64,000 bases of DNA, from the NCBI GenBank assembly GCA_023678885.1, contig CM043012.1, positions 16,342,036 to 16,406,035 on the forward strand, written 5' to 3'. Positions 1 to 11,817 of this stretch are shown here, one piece after another; the first letter of the stretch is position 1, and the number at the start of each line of letters is the position of its first letter. The position numbers and the translations under genes are program-made. This DNA is from Pogostemon cablin. Lineage: Eukaryota > Streptophyta > Magnoliopsida > Lamiales > Lamiaceae. The notes beneath the pieces were generated by a model that was not told where the DNA came from, made no database searches, and worked only from the letters and a program-made list of their open reading frames with translations.

Positions 1-462
1 AACTGCAGGATTCTGGTTAGGAAACCTATCCCGGGTCAAAGGAACACGATCACAGCTCAAGGGAGAGAAGATCCGAATCAGAACACGGGTATAAGCCTGC
101 AGAACTGCACAATAGATGCTGCAAATGAATTTAATCTCATAGAAAGAAGGAACTTTTCAACGTACCTGGGAAGGCCATGGAGGAACTACTCAAGGGTAAT
201 TGTAGTAAACAGCTATCTGGGTGATCTGATCCACCCTCGAGGATGGTTGGACTGGAAAGAGTGCAGCAGTGTGGACACAGTCGAGTACATGGAGTATATG
301 AACTCAGGACCGGGTTCAGATACGAGACGCAGGATTACGTGGGCAGGGTACAGGAATAACTGCAGTGAAGATGTGGTGAAGCAATTCAAAGTTGAGGAAT
401 TCTTGCATGGAGCAGATAACTGGCTTGAGTCCATTGTACTCCCACTGTTTCTTACCTCCTAA
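1..462 (+). CDS. Pectinesterase (pectin methylesterase), 3' terminal part; 5' end outside window
   Basis: The reading frame is open from base 1 to the TAA at 460-462 and gives 153 C-terminal residues of a plant pectinesterase, a cell-wall enzyme that removes methyl esters from homogalacturonan. Recognisable blocks in order are the NTITAQGR-like segment after the (missing) DFIFG motif, DPNQNTGI, the YLGRPW motif whose Arg belongs to the active site, and the C-terminal EYMNSGPGS...W.GYR region ending near NWL. The catalytic Asp motifs (QDTL, DFIFG) lie upstream of the window, so completeness cannot be judged. No intron is needed in the visible part. The gene is convergent with the protease gene at 975-2112. 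Family assignment is strong; isoform is unknown. Confidence 0.93.
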   Translation, partial: NCRILVRKPIPGQRNTITAQGREDPNQNTGISLQNCTIDAANEFNLIERRNFSTYLGRPWRNYSRVIVVNSYLGDLIHPRGWLDWKECSSVDTVEYMEYMNSGPGSDTRRRITWAGYRNNCSEDVVKQFKVEEFLHGADNWLESIVLPLFLTS

Positions 463-974
463 ATAAAATCTACTTATTATTTCAATACCAACATGGAAAG
501 AGGAAACTGCACAAAAATATCAGCATTATTCCGTAGATTGTACTAACTCAGGCAGCTAGCACCTGGTAAATAGGAGAAAATTAATTTGAATCAACCTGAA
601 AATCAGATAATGACATGAAAGGATGTAATATAAAATTCTTTCATTTGATTCCCCAAATGTCTTATATTACAAATTTACAAGGAAGAAATTCACCAAAAAA
701 AGGAATCAAAAGACCTTTCTATATGATTTTATGACAACCATTCTGATATTGCGGATGAACCGCAGGGGGCTCCGCCTTCCAAAAATAGCTACTGATGGGT
801 GTAAATTGAAAAGAAAATTTGGAAGTGAAATATAGACACAATGCGAAGCAGCTTCCAGAGTATCACATTAGCGGTGTTTCCATGAAATTCAGCTCCATTT
901 TCTTGTTGTCCCCCCAATTTGAGAGCAGGATAGTTACAGAGATATTACTTGTGAAAGAGGCAAGAAGAGAGAAT
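463..974. other. Convergent 3' intergenic region
   Basis: This holds the presumed 3' UTRs of the pectinesterase (+) and the CPBP protease (-). AT-rich stretches with AATAAA-like signals occur just after the first stop codon (AAATAAAAT near 461-469). No other coding or repeat structure was recognised. Confidence 0.5.
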
Positions 975-2112
975 TTAGTCTAGGATGGTTCTGGTTGTTG
1001 TTTTCTTATGCAATGTCTGTCTAGGGTAGAAAAGAACAGCCAAAACCAAAGAAAAGGTTATACCAACCACTCCACTAAATGGTTGAAAAGGGTGGCCACC
1101 AGTTAGCCATAGAGGGAGATTTGGCTGATATTCCCGAAAGCCTCCCGTTTTTAAGATGAAATTAGAAGCCAGTATCCCTGTACGGAGTCCTATTGGGAGG
1201 GAGAGACTTCCTTGGCTTCGCTCCCGAGCTCCAGATAAACTTAGAGATAACATCCATAGCCCAGGAATTTCCCAGATTGACCTAAGAATCAAGTCATAAG
1301 CAACGTAAGAAACATTGAAGATAATCATTCAATAATGCAACGAAGAATTTGAGCTAGACAATGCATATGACAATTTTTTAATTTGGGCAGGGGTGCGGGT
1401 ATCAATTAAATAATAACGTTTTAAGTAAAACACATAGGAATAAGTGTATACTAGGGAGGAAATGTTCAACTGTAAGTTGCTATTAAAAGTCTCTGAGGGA
1501 AAGGGATCTTCATAATCATGCCTGTTACAATTCCTTCTACTCCCTCCCCCTACACCCCAGCTTCTGGTATGAGACACTAGACATTTTCTTTTCTAGTGCA
1601 ACCCCAGCTTTTGGAATCAGAATGGTTGATACGAGGCTATGGAGTTACAAATAGCTTAAAGACTCTGATCTGATGAACACCAGGACAAAAATATGCATGG
1701 TTCTCTCTTTTAGGGCACATTCACAAGAAAAACTAATCCAAATTTCAAAATTTTAAAAGAGAGGACTGCAGTATGTGAAGCAACATGAAAGAATCTACCT
1801 TTGAGACAAAGCAAATATAAGTCCTGAGACAAATATTCCATAATGATATCCAAAGTCAGCAGCAATTTCTTGAGGCAACCATGAACGAAAGAACAATTCC
1901 TCAACTACTGCAATACCAGTTGCAGTAGTAATTCCTTGCATAATCAGCTTAAGCAGCCGCCCGTACGAATTCATCAATGCTAAAGGTTCTAAAGATGACG
2001 GTGATAGAGTTGTTGGCCAACATATATTCGCACATCCAAGTGATGAATTCACTGTACGAATCAGTATAACAAGGATGGATCCTCCAACCAAACCTTTCAA
2101 AAAGAATTTCCA
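975..2112 (-). CDS. CPBP (CAAX-type) intramembrane metalloprotease family protein, last two exons
   Basis: Two exons join in frame on the minus strand. The penultimate exon is 2112-1799 (acceptor cag|TGG, donor AAAG|GTAG) and the last exon is 1281-975 (acceptor ttcttag|G), with a 517-bp intron at 1798-1282. The split codon gives Arg, and the exons encode 104 and 101 residues. The first carries the CPBP signature EELFFRSWLP (EExxxR) followed by a membrane segment ending FALSQ. The second has PIGLRTGIL and HPFQPFSGVVG plus a final hydrophobic segment (VVGITFSLVLAVLFYP). Plant members are usually chloroplast or inner-membrane proteins of poorly known function. In many CPBP proteins motif 2 is FxxxH; here it reads FALSQ. 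N-terminal exons were not found: the upstream side runs into a LINE and an hAT element from 2980 on, so the gene may be truncated or have a very long intron. Confidence 0.85.
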
Positions 2113-2980
2113 CTGACAGGGCAGAACAGTCAGCATATTTATACCAAGTTACGTAATTTATGCAAAAAAACCTACAAACTTTGATGTCAAATTATAGTAG
2201 TTAACCCAGAAGTTTCAATCTTATAATGACTACTCAAAGAAATACACATTGCAAAATAATATCAAGCATGTATTGAATTTGACCTGACACATTCCTCCTT
2301 TACTCTCTATCATTTCCCAAAATGAAGTGGGGTTTGTGAATGTGGCTAATCATGGGAATTCCATAGGACAGGGCAGGATAAAAGAATATATTAACATGAA
2401 TCCATGTGGAATTATCCGACAAAGTTGATCAGTTTATCTCATAAGCAAGTGTTTAAGTGTAGTCGGGAATCCCAGAGAATCCACCATGCTCTCAGTTAAG
2501 CAGAAAACAACAATAAACACAAAAGATGATGATTTTTTTGGGAAAGGGTCACAATTCCTGTATACTAGATTATGTCATTCGCTTCTGATGTTGACGTGTG
2601 TTCAGTGTTCACTTGGAAAAGGAGGTTGGGGGGGTTCCTCTCTGTTGTTGCGTTGTCTACGGTTCCTGCAATTTGTTTTAGATTTTCTCTAGTCATTTTA
2701 AAGTCGCGTTTGCTACAATTTTATTCAATTTTTTTTAAAGTCAGATTATATATATATAAATAAATAAATAAATGATAACTACAAGCGGTACTCAAAATAG
2801 TTACAACAATTAATTATCTAAGAGTTTTAGGAATACAAATTATCGGAAAACTATGATTGGTACTCAAAATAGTTACAACAATTAATTATCTAAGAGTTTT
2901 AGGAATACAAATTGTCGGAAAACTATACCAATCATGCAAAGATAAACAAAAGATCATAGGATAATTAGTTTTCAACCATT
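2113..2980. other. Intron or upstream DNA of the CPBP gene; no exon recognised
   Basis: AT-rich sequence without a convincing coding exon on either strand. It contains a two-copy 72-bp tandem repeat at about 2776-2919 (annotated separately) and a short TA/AAAT simple repeat near 2745-2775. Confidence 0.4.
2776..2919. repeat. Tandem duplication, 2 x 72 bp
   Basis: The block beginning near GGTACTCAAAATAG at 2787 recurs at 2859, giving a period of 72. The two copies differ at only a few positions (for example TTATCGG versus TTGTCGG). Confidence 0.85.
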
Positions 2981-4818
2981 TTCATGAGTAGATTTTAATT
3001 CCTTCCACAATCTTTTTGAGTTTGAGCTCACTGTTATTGAATACAACATCATTTCTTGCCTTCCATAACCTCCAACAAGTGCATTGCCCAATCAACATGA
3101 ACACGTTTCTCATCACTTTACCATGGCCTTTGTATACCAAAGTGTAAAATTGTTTCCATAGCGTACCTTCCATAATGAATTGTATTCTCAACCATCTTTA
3201 GATGTTCTTCCAAACAAGTGTGGCTTGCCAACATCGTAACAGAATATGATTAATACTTTTTGGAACACTAGCAAAGAATGGACAAAGAACAACATTGTTA
3301 TCCATGATAACTCCTATATAAGCAAGATTAACTCAATATTAACTCTAGTAGGAATTCTGTCTTGAATAGCTCTCCAACAGAAAAACTATACCTTTCAGGG
3401 TATGTGTTTGCACCATAATTTAGAGAAGATTGAGTCACCCACCTCATCTGGATTATCAAACTTTGCGATGGACTCGTACATCGCTCTTGTAGAGAACTAC
3501 CCAACTTTGGAATTTTTCCAAAAATAGTATCAGATACATTCTCTTTAACATTACACTTGCATAAAATTTGCGACAAATCCAAAAATTCACAAAAAATAAG
3601 ATAGTTAAAAGATGTGTTCCATTTTAAAATCCACCTCTATCATCTTCCCTCAAAGACCCCTATATCAGATACCTTGTAATTTTTTTGACTTGAAATAAAG
3701 TATAGTCTTTGAAATTTTCTCTTTTAGCCTAGCATCACCTTCCACCCAATGATCATTCTAAAAGAATATTAAATCTCCTTTCCCCAACGAGAAACCAATA
3801 TTATCACAAAACACATTCCCACAACCCCTTTCAAGATTTTACTAACATCTCTCCACCACAATGAAGAATCCTGAATCCCAATACTTCCTACAACTTCTTC
3901 TCTAAAACTACCATACCTAGATTTAATTATTTTTACCCAAAGTACATTCTCATCATTCAACCATCTCCAAGCCCATTTACACAAAAGTGCAAGATTAAAA
4001 ATCTTTAAATCCCCAACATCCAATCCACCATCTCTTTTATCTCTACAAATTTTATTCCACCAAAGCAATTTTATGAATATTTTTTTACCACCCCCAAAAA
4101 AGTTTCTTTGAAATTAATAAAGACATGTATCACAGAAGTATGAGCTTTGAAAAAAGATAGAAAGTAGAGAGGTAGAGCGGAAAGTACCGAATTGAGGATT
4201 ATAAGTCAATCTCCAAAAGAGAGTAACTTGTTTTCCCAACCCGCAAGCCTCTTACAGAACCTTTCAATAAGCAGTTTCCACACTTCTTTTTTCCTATGAT
4301 TGGCACCAACTGAAAGACTCAAATACTCAAAAGGAAACTGCCCCTCTTTGTATCCAATAATATTAGCAAGAAAATTCAACTTATTCTTCTCAACATGTAT
4401 CCCATGCAAAGAACTATTAGAGAAATTAACTTTGAGTCCAGAAGTGATCTTAAACAACCGAAGAATGCCTTTAATAGTCCTTGCGTTATTGATTGTTGCC
4501 TCACCCAGGATTGCAGTATCATCAGCGAATTGCAAATGACTCACCTTAACATTATCTAATCCCACCTTTAAACCAACAAACCTTTGTATGGATTCAGTCT
4601 TGTTCATTTAGACACTGAATCCTTCGGCTGCCAAGAAGAAATAAGAAACAGGAAAGAGGATCCCCTTGTCTTAAGCTTTTTTGAAGCGCAAATTCACTGG
4701 ATGGACTCCCATCAACAAGGACCAACATAGTAGCATATGAGATACACCCATGAATCCACTGTATCCATTATCACAAAATTGTATCCCCTCAAGCATTTCA
4801 CCAATATACTCCTATAAT
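2980..4818 (-). mobile_element. LINE (L1-type non-LTR) remnant: reverse transcriptase to zf-RVT region, 5' truncated
   Basis: Reading 4818 to 2980 gives LINE ORF2 fragments in family order. First is an RT piece around 4620-4760 (LRQGDPLS-like), then the catalytic FADDT box and following thumb region (4607-4206). Next come a GGL.VGDLKIFNLALLCKWAW block (4068-3769) and cysteine-poor zf-RVT pieces (3582-3328). The C-terminal WRLWKARNDVVF segment lies at 3191-2982. Frames shift between pieces and stops intervene, so it is a pseudogene. The 5' side stops where an hAT terminus (CAGGGGGCGG) begins at 4819, which suggests either hAT insertion or LINE 5' truncation. No endonuclease domain remains. Confidence 0.85.
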
Positions 4819-7249
4819 CAGGGGGCGGATACAAGAATTTAAATTTTGGGGTACAACATAAAATTTATAAAATATTAAAATACATATAATTTAAAAAAGA
4901 TTATATATATAAAGAAAATTATAATTACCATTGCAGTTGACATGTTGAGTCTTCATTTTTTGAAAACTGTCTAAAACAATATCATCAGAAACTTGTAATA
5001 ATACATCCTTCTAAATAAAAGTAATCAAGCTATTATTTAGCAATTCATCACCCATACTATTATGGATTTTATTTTTTACATATGTCATTACATAAAATAC
5101 CCTTTCCACACTTGTAGTAGCAACCAGAAGAATCAACATCAACTTGATAAGTAAATAAATCATTGGATAAGTCAAATATTGTTTTGTCTCCACAAGCATC
5201 ATTGAAAGGACACCCAAATTATACAAATCTTGAAATCTGGCATCTCTTTGTATATCTTCAACAAATATATCAAGTTGACATTCTAGAGTCATCAAATCAA
5301 TACTCGTAAACTCAGAAGAATAAAATGAGGAAAGTCTAAGCAAATTTTTATTGTCAAAAATGAGAAGCTATCTTTAGGACTTAAGCAAGACATGCATATG
5401 AACAATTCCATATCAACCTCATCAAATAGATCATTGAGTACTCTAAGTTGTAAGTCAATCATAGCCGTCATAATTTTAACTCGAAAATGTTAGAGATTTG
5501 TCACCTGTCTAATAAAGCGCTTTGATCTTCCTTGTGGAATATAAGAGGCATCCATATTGAGAACAAATATGCATGTTTAATGCAAAAAGAAGTAGCCTTA
5601 TCCAAGAGAGATTCCCATCCATTTTCTTTTGTTTTCTACAGCATTTCCTTAGTTAAGGTATCAAGAGACATTGCATTAATAATATCTTGATCTCTTCTTT
5701 GCAAAGTAAGACACAAGTCAGTGTATAAAAAATGAATCAACATCTAGTGTGCCACAAAAATAAAATCAACTGATTCCAACGAATATAAAACAGATTGAGC
5801 TTTTATCATATTCTCTGAACTTGTAGCTCTCTTCTTAATCATCTCAAGCACCTCAAGAATTGTAGCAAACAAGTGAATAATATTTAAAAGAGTTTTATAG
5901 TTGAATTCCCAACGAGTGTCACCAGGCCTCCTCAAACTAAATTCTTGGTTCAAACCTGATCCACTTTCAATTTCTCCTAGTTTCAAGGCTTCAACAGTTT
6001 TTTTTGCTTGACTTTCTTAGATTAATTATCTTCGCTTACAAGAAACCCCAACCATGTTTAATACGTATGCAATTACCTTAAAAAGACAACCCCAATCATC
6101 ATTATTCTTAGCAACAACAATAAGAGATAATTGAAGTTGATGAGTAAAGCAATGAACATAGTAAGCACATGGAGTATCCTTCATAATCAAAGCTTTAAGC
6201 CCATTTATCTGACCCTTCATATTGCTAGCCACATCGTATCCTTACCCTCTACTTTTAGATAAACTCAACGAATGTTCCACTAGTAAAGATACAATTGCAC
6301 TTTTTAGTGATAAAGACATGGTATCACCAACATATACTAATCCAAGAAACCTCTCCACCACCATTCCATTTTTACCATTGACATAACATAAAAAAGAGAT
6401 AATTGCTCATTAGACTCATTTGCCAATATACCAAAGTAGTCATCTCCGAGCTCTTCTATAATGCGTTTAGATGTCTCTTTTGCACAACAATTAATGATAT
6501 CCTTATGAATTAAGGGAGATGTTATTTGGCTATTGCCCAGAGCATTTTCGAAATTAACCTTTTAACATCCTCATTATGTTCTCATAGCCATTTCAAAAGC
6601 TCAAGAAATTTTTTTCTATTTATTGATTTACCACTTTCATCATGCCCTCGACATGCCAATCCTTGTCGCAAAAGAGTTTTCAAACAAGAAAGTGAAGCCT
6701 TCAAACGAGCTTCGTACTCACTTCATATTGCATCACTTGCACAACTAATATCATGTAATATGATTTTCTTTTTTAATCTCTTAAATTCACATATTTATCA
6801 TAAGCAAGATTGTGAGAACTTTTAACCCCACCAGCATGTGTCTCAAATCTATTCGGTTTATACCAAGATCTATATCCACTACTAATAAATGCATCTCCTC
6901 CCACACTAATATAAATCTCATGCTTGAATAAGTAACAACTAAAATAATATGCTGCATCTTTCTCAATACTATATTCAAGCCAAACATATTTTTAAACCAA
7001 ATCAAACTAAACCATCATGTACCTCCGAGATCTCTTTGAGGAAAATTATGAGTTTTAGGTTGACAAGACCCTTTAAGAACATATGCTTTTTGTAACAACA
7101 AAATTTTGTATTTATGATTAAATAAACACAAAGCGAGTACAAAGATAATCTAGAGGGATTTAATTTAAAGAGTATGTAAACGGGATACAATCTCTAATCA
7201 ATCATCTGATTCTTCTCTCGAACCAATTTCACTTTGACTTTGACTTTAA

Positions 7250-7850
7250 CTTGACTATGTGTTGAGCCAGATCTTCAGATGAAGCTTGTCCGAACTCGAA
7301 TTTGAAGTCTTGTGACGTTGATCCAGAGACGTTGAGTCTTTATTAGGATTGAATGTTGACTTGAGAGCTTCTCGCGAAGAACATCGTCGAATGTGTAGAG
7401 CATTGTTGACTCCATGAAGAACACTGAACGTCTTCACATGATTTGGGGGGCTTAGCACCTTGATCCTGTATCATGAGCTATTCTTGACTTGAAGATGCTT
7501 AAAGATCTTGAAGGAGCGTTGCTCGTGTTTTCAATCTCGTTAGAAGCATCGGCATTTTCAGGTGTTAATTTGGGTGTGTGTTTTGAATTGGATCTTCAAT
7601 TAAAGCTTGTCCGAACTTGGCTTTGTGGATTTATGATGTTAATCCGGAGGCGTGAGCCTTTACTCAGATTAAAGTTGATTCTTGAAGCATTCCATGAAGA
7701 CGTTGTTGGTAGAACACCGTTGACTCCACAAAGAACGCTAAAAACTTGATGTGAAGAACGCTTGATCTGGGGAGATTAGCACTTTGATCCTAGATCATAT
7801 TTTGTTCTTGGCTTGAAGATGACTTGAAGATCTTGAAGTGAGGCTGGACT
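7250..7850. repeat. Diverged internal direct duplication within the solo LTR (period about 328 bp)
   Basis: The block containing AAGCTTGTCCGAACT near 7280 recurs near 7607. The later parts GTTGACTCCA.GAAGAAC and TTAGCAC.TTGATCCT also recur in the same order. The copies are clearly diverged. Confidence 0.7.
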
Positions 7851-8224
7851 TTCTTCTTTGCTCGTGTTCTTCATATCTCTTGAGGTGTCCGAAATGAATG
7901 AATGAGGGCTCCTTATATAGGTGAAGGGTGAGGAACCTTCCATCTATAACTTGCAATCTGATTTGTTTATCTTGAGTTGACTTGATTTTATGGCTTGGGC
8001 TTTCATCTAATTGATTGAGTCATATTTGATTTATACCAAATCTGATTCGGATTTGATTCCAAATTTGATCTTGACTTGATTTGATCACATCTAAGGATTA
8101 AGGCCTTGATATATTTGATTCCCAAGCCTGCTTAATTTGGACTTATCTAATTAGATCTAACCCAATTATCAATTATTTAATCATTTATTTTAGAAATTAA
8201 TTTATTTAAATTCCTTAATAAATA

Positions 8225-8306
8225 CTCCCTCTGTCCTAGTGAAATACGAACAATACCTTATTATAAACATTAGGTAAGTGTTCGCATTTCACTGGGACGG
8301 AGGGAG
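8225..8306. mobile_element. Stowaway-like MITE, 82 bp
   Basis: It starts CTCCCTCTGTCC and ends GGGACGGAGGGAG. TA dinucleotides flank it at 8223-8224 and 8307-8308. The whole unit folds into a near-perfect hairpin, as expected for Tc1/mariner-derived Stowaway elements. Confidence 0.85.
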
Positions 8307-8639
8307 TAAATAATTAATTGATTTTTAACTTGTAATTTGCTTCATATTTTCTTTTAATAGGCAATAAAATTTAAGTGCCTACACTCTTCTCACTATATTT
8401 TGTTGATTCGGTAGATAACCCATTATATCTATTCTTTTTTCCAAATCATTGGGAAGAAGTTCAACATCATATTGTAGTTCTTTATCCTCCAAAGAGATAC
8501 TATTACTATCAATTGAACCATTTAACTCCGTTTTGCTTTCTTAAATTTTTGGAAAATTAGATAAAGGGGTTGAAGAAGACTCACAATTAAGAGGAATATT
8601 GACATCTTTTGACGAGGTGCAAACGGCCGGTTGATTCAT

Positions 8640-9224
8640 TTTTTAAGCATAAATTGACGAAGATTGGGATTCTTTGTCATCATCTTTTGTTTCTTTTATT
8701 TGAATTTATTATTTGTCATTTTTTTACCATGAATTAATATTATAGAATTTTTTTTGTAAATCGATAGTTTTACAAATAAACTCAAAGATAAATAAAACAT
8801 GTGACTGACGAGCCAAAAACACTGTCAAAACGGACTCGACTGAACTCTAAATTTTTTTGAGGGATATGAACACCACACTAGAAAGGTCACTCACCCAAGA
8901 CACCCAACACCTCAAACAAGAGGACTACACACTCCCACAAGGAGAGACTAAGGACATTCCCACGAGGGGACACAAAAACAAATATAAAACTTACAAAATC
9001 ACTAAAAACCCGAGTTGTTCAAACTGTTACTTTTGTAACCTAAGAAAATCGGATCTAAAGAGATGTTGAAAACAATAGAAAAGAGAAGGTAAAATATAAA
9101 AAAAGAAACAACAACCACGAGAGCTAGCCTTCTCTCTTCCACGCACTACCATCGCACCACAGTTGCTTCACCATCCACACTCCGTTGCCACAATCACCCT
9201 ATCTCTATTTCCAATTTGTGGGTC
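8640..9224. other. Unassigned AT-rich sequence
   Basis: No convincing gene. A short open frame at 8857-9069 is low complexity (ACACCAC, CCCAC runs) and has no recognisable domain. The stretch may be internal sequence of the truncated Copia to its right, but nothing diagnostic was seen. Confidence 0.3.
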
Positions 9225-9432
9225 CCATTTCAATCTTTACCTTTCCCTTTTTAGTAAATAAGACCCACACAAATTGATTATTTCTCTTTCTATGGACCCA
9301 CACATCACACTAATACACCTATCCATTTCATATTAAAATATTATTTCTCTCACCTCATTACACATTAAAATACTACATTTTTTAATCTACGTGAAAAAAG
9401 TAAACGTAAAGTTTGAAATGAGATGGAGGGAG
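9225..9432. mobile_element. Stowaway-like MITE, left end degenerate
   Basis: Contains the family core (CCCACACATCACACTAATACACC...ATTATTTCTCTCACCTCA, in pieces) and ends GAGATGGAGGGAG followed by TA. The left inverted terminus is not intact. Confidence 0.65.
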
Positions 9433-11082
9433 TATTAGTGAATTTTAATTTTATATAGTCAAATTTTTCGAAAATTTCAAATTATCAAATTTTCAAAAAT
9501 TTCAGATTATCAAATTTTTAAAAATTCACCGTCAAACATATAGAGTATTCAACAAGAAACATAATATCTAAACCCTAGTGACACAAGTATATGGTATCTG
9601 AATAGGGTATACTAGCATGAATCCTTAAACCCTTTCACCTTTTAACATAAACCCTAGCCTAACGTATCACGCTTCATCACAAAATCAAAGCTCTGATACC
9701 AATTGTTGGCATTCGATCATTTGGTTAACGTGAACCATTAGGCTTCCACACGTTTCTAATAAGCAGTGGAAGCAAGTAAACAAGAAACGTATTACCTTTC
9801 ACCAGGGTATGTTGATGAAGATGGATTCTCGCCACCAGCCTGCGCAACGCCACGAGAATGGCCATAACTTCCTCATCCGATCTGCGATTTGAGTGATCTA
9901 CGTGGCAAATTGATCCACTCTTCGATTTCTTTCTGTCAGTATATCATCATCGAAATCCGAGCACTGTACGATTTTATAAAATTTGTACAAGTTAGCGGAC
10001 AGCAGCAACAAACAACCTTCCAGTCTTCTGCTGTATTCCCAAGTCCGATCTTGACGTCGTGTGGGCGACGATCCTCAAGATCTCATCTCTCTGCTTTCTT
10101 CCTACTCTCAAACATGTTTAGGCGTGTGTATTAGGGTTCCAGATAAGTTGAGGTGACTTATATTTGGGCTACAGCAGGGACTAGGAGGAGATATTAGAGT
10201 CGGGCCTCTATTGGGCTTAAGTATCCAAGCTCAGCCCAAAGCTTATACTTAAGTCCAATAATAATAATATATTCCACTAAATATTATTACTGCACTGCCA
10301 CTCCAATTCCAAAATTACGTTTTGGGGTCCCTCTTATTATAAATCCGTTAGTCTCCCCATGTTTAAGATATACAATGTCCATTAATTAATTAAGTTACTG
10401 ACAACTCCATTAATTAATATCTAATCCAATAGTAGTACCACTCAACCTCATTATCATGCCGGAATAAATTCCACCTACAAGGTTTACATGATAATCTTTA
10501 TGACCTCCTCAAGGAGACATCATCAACCTATAATGGATACAGATTCATTCTACAATCAACAACACACTATAGAGACAATACTATTTCTCGACTCACCGAG
10601 TTTGTTGATTTAATATATAAATCTCACCCATTGATGAATCAAAGAAATACATAATGTCTTACGTGTCGAGGTTATTGTATAGGGATTAAGAGCACAAACA
10701 TCCATAATAACTGAGATCAAGTTCTCCTATATAGTCAGTACAATTCGAACGATCTCAAGCGGTCATACTCAATACACACAAGGTGCACTAATGTGATTCT
10801 ATAGTCAAGATAAACTAATACCAAATCACACTAAAACCATCCCAATAAAGAGTCCCCGTCTATCTCGGTTGTGAGCATTTATTTATACTTTATAAGGAAA
10901 CCGATAATATGATCTTCCGCGTGTTGTCGCACAATATATTATCTACAGTATAAAGTAAGTGGACTATTACATCATTCATATAAATAAATTATAAGACGCA
11001 ATTATTTGATCAATGATTCTCATTTCAAATATTGTCAAATATTGTTCATAATAAAACTAGGGTTTTAGTATACAATCCAACA
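9433..11082 (-). mobile_element. Copia-type LTR retrotransposon 5' end (leader, PBS and one LTR), rest deleted
   Basis: On the minus strand an LTR runs from 11082 (TGTTGGATTG...) to 9704 (...CCAACA), bounded by TGTTGG/CCAACA, 1379 bp. It is followed at 9703-9690 by ATTGGTATCAGAGC, the initiator-Met tRNA primer-binding site used by most Copia elements. About 260 bp of leader remains before a MITE end at 9432; no gag or pol follows. The LTR abuts the shortened left gypsy LTR at 11083. Confidence 0.75.
9704..11082 (-). repeat. Copia LTR (1379 bp)
   Basis: Bounded by TGTTGG...CCAACA with a PBS adjoining its left edge. It contains an ATAACTTCCTC...GATTTGAGTGAT block (about 9863-9900) that also occurs in the neighbouring gypsy LTRs. 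Confidence 0.75.
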
Positions 11083-11817
11083 CGTTGTGGGTGTAGGATG
11101 ATTCTGTTGTGGTTCTTCCTCTCACATGAATAATGATGTGGAATATATATAGGTGTGAGAAGAGAATTAAATAAGGAAATAAAAGATATGGGTTAATCAT
11201 AGAGGATTATACGATTAGGAGAATAATTGTGCTCCAAAAATTAGGTAATTTTTGGAAATTCTTGCTAGCAGTTGCAACTTCGCGATTTTGAGCATAACTT
11301 CCTCTTCAAAACTCCGATTTGAGTGATTCTTGTGCTCAAGCGTCCCTCTTTTCCTTGGATTTCTATACATATAAAGATTTTACCAAGACTCCAATATTTT
11401 TAGATGTAAAAATTTATGTAAATTGGAACAGTTGTGCTGAGTAAAATAGCTTGCGTGACGTCACCATTTCGATCATAACTTTTTCGTTCGAACTCCGATT
11501 GAGGTGTTTCTTATACCAAAACGACCATCTCTTCTGTGTCTTTCCAAAAATATATCACACTTCTAGTTTCAAGCTCCAAATAAATACAGAAAAATTACAC
11601 AAGTTGGACGTGCGTTTTCAGCATTATTGCACAAATTGCACCTTTTCTCTAACTTTGTACTTTTGATCCTTTTTCCACCTAAAATATAATAAAACACCTC
11701 AAGTGCATATTTTTCTTACATATATTAAATATAAGATACTTGTGAGAATATATAACAACAATGCACATAAAAAAGGTGTTAAATTGGACATTAACTTGCT
11801 AATTTACACACTCAACA
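11083..11817 (-). repeat. Truncated left (3') LTR of the gypsy element
   Basis: Matches 16260-17013 over its whole length, for example TTGTGGGTGTAGGATGATT at both starts and CTCAACA at both ends. About 1 kb of the LTR is missing on the left. Confidence 0.85.

Larger units (their letters stand above)
7091..8383. mobile_element. Solo LTR inserted in the hAT gene
   Basis: The segment starts TGTAACAACA and ends GCCTACA (TG...CA). It is flanked by CTTTT (7086-7090) and CTCTT (8384-8388), a 5-bp target duplication with one mismatch. Removing it brings the two halves of a transposase motif back together on the minus strand. It holds a TATA-like CTTATATAGG near 7911, an internal duplication with period about 328 bp, and a Stowaway MITE at 8225-8306. 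No internal retrotransposon domain is present, so it is a solo LTR left by LTR-LTR recombination; the superfamily is unknown. Confidence 0.75.
4819..8639 (-). mobile_element. hAT-superfamily transposase gene (TTF zinc finger / DUF4371 / hAT dimerisation, ZMYM1-like), decayed and interrupted
   Basis: On the minus strand an N-terminal ATG at 8639 starts a leader. A block resembling the pre-TTF segment (RAYVLKG.CQP.THNFPQ-like) is split between 8384-8460 and 7030-7090. A TTF zinc-finger-like region follows at about 7005-6760, then DUF4371-like pieces (6232-6026 with HCFTHQLQLSL; 5986-5744). The last part is the hAT C-terminal dimerisation box (SVERVF...KNKIHNSM) at 5343-5011. Frameshifts and stops separate the pieces. 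The left end CAGGGGGCGGATACAAGAAT at 4819 resembles the terminal inverted repeat of this plant hAT group; the right terminus was not found. A solo LTR (7091-8383) interrupts the N-terminal coding part. The element is dead as a source of transposase. Confidence 0.85.

Noticed and set aside
7489..7749. 86-codon plus-strand frame
   Set aside because: Falls in the duplicated non-coding part of the solo LTR; the corresponding part of the other duplicate is not open in the same frame.
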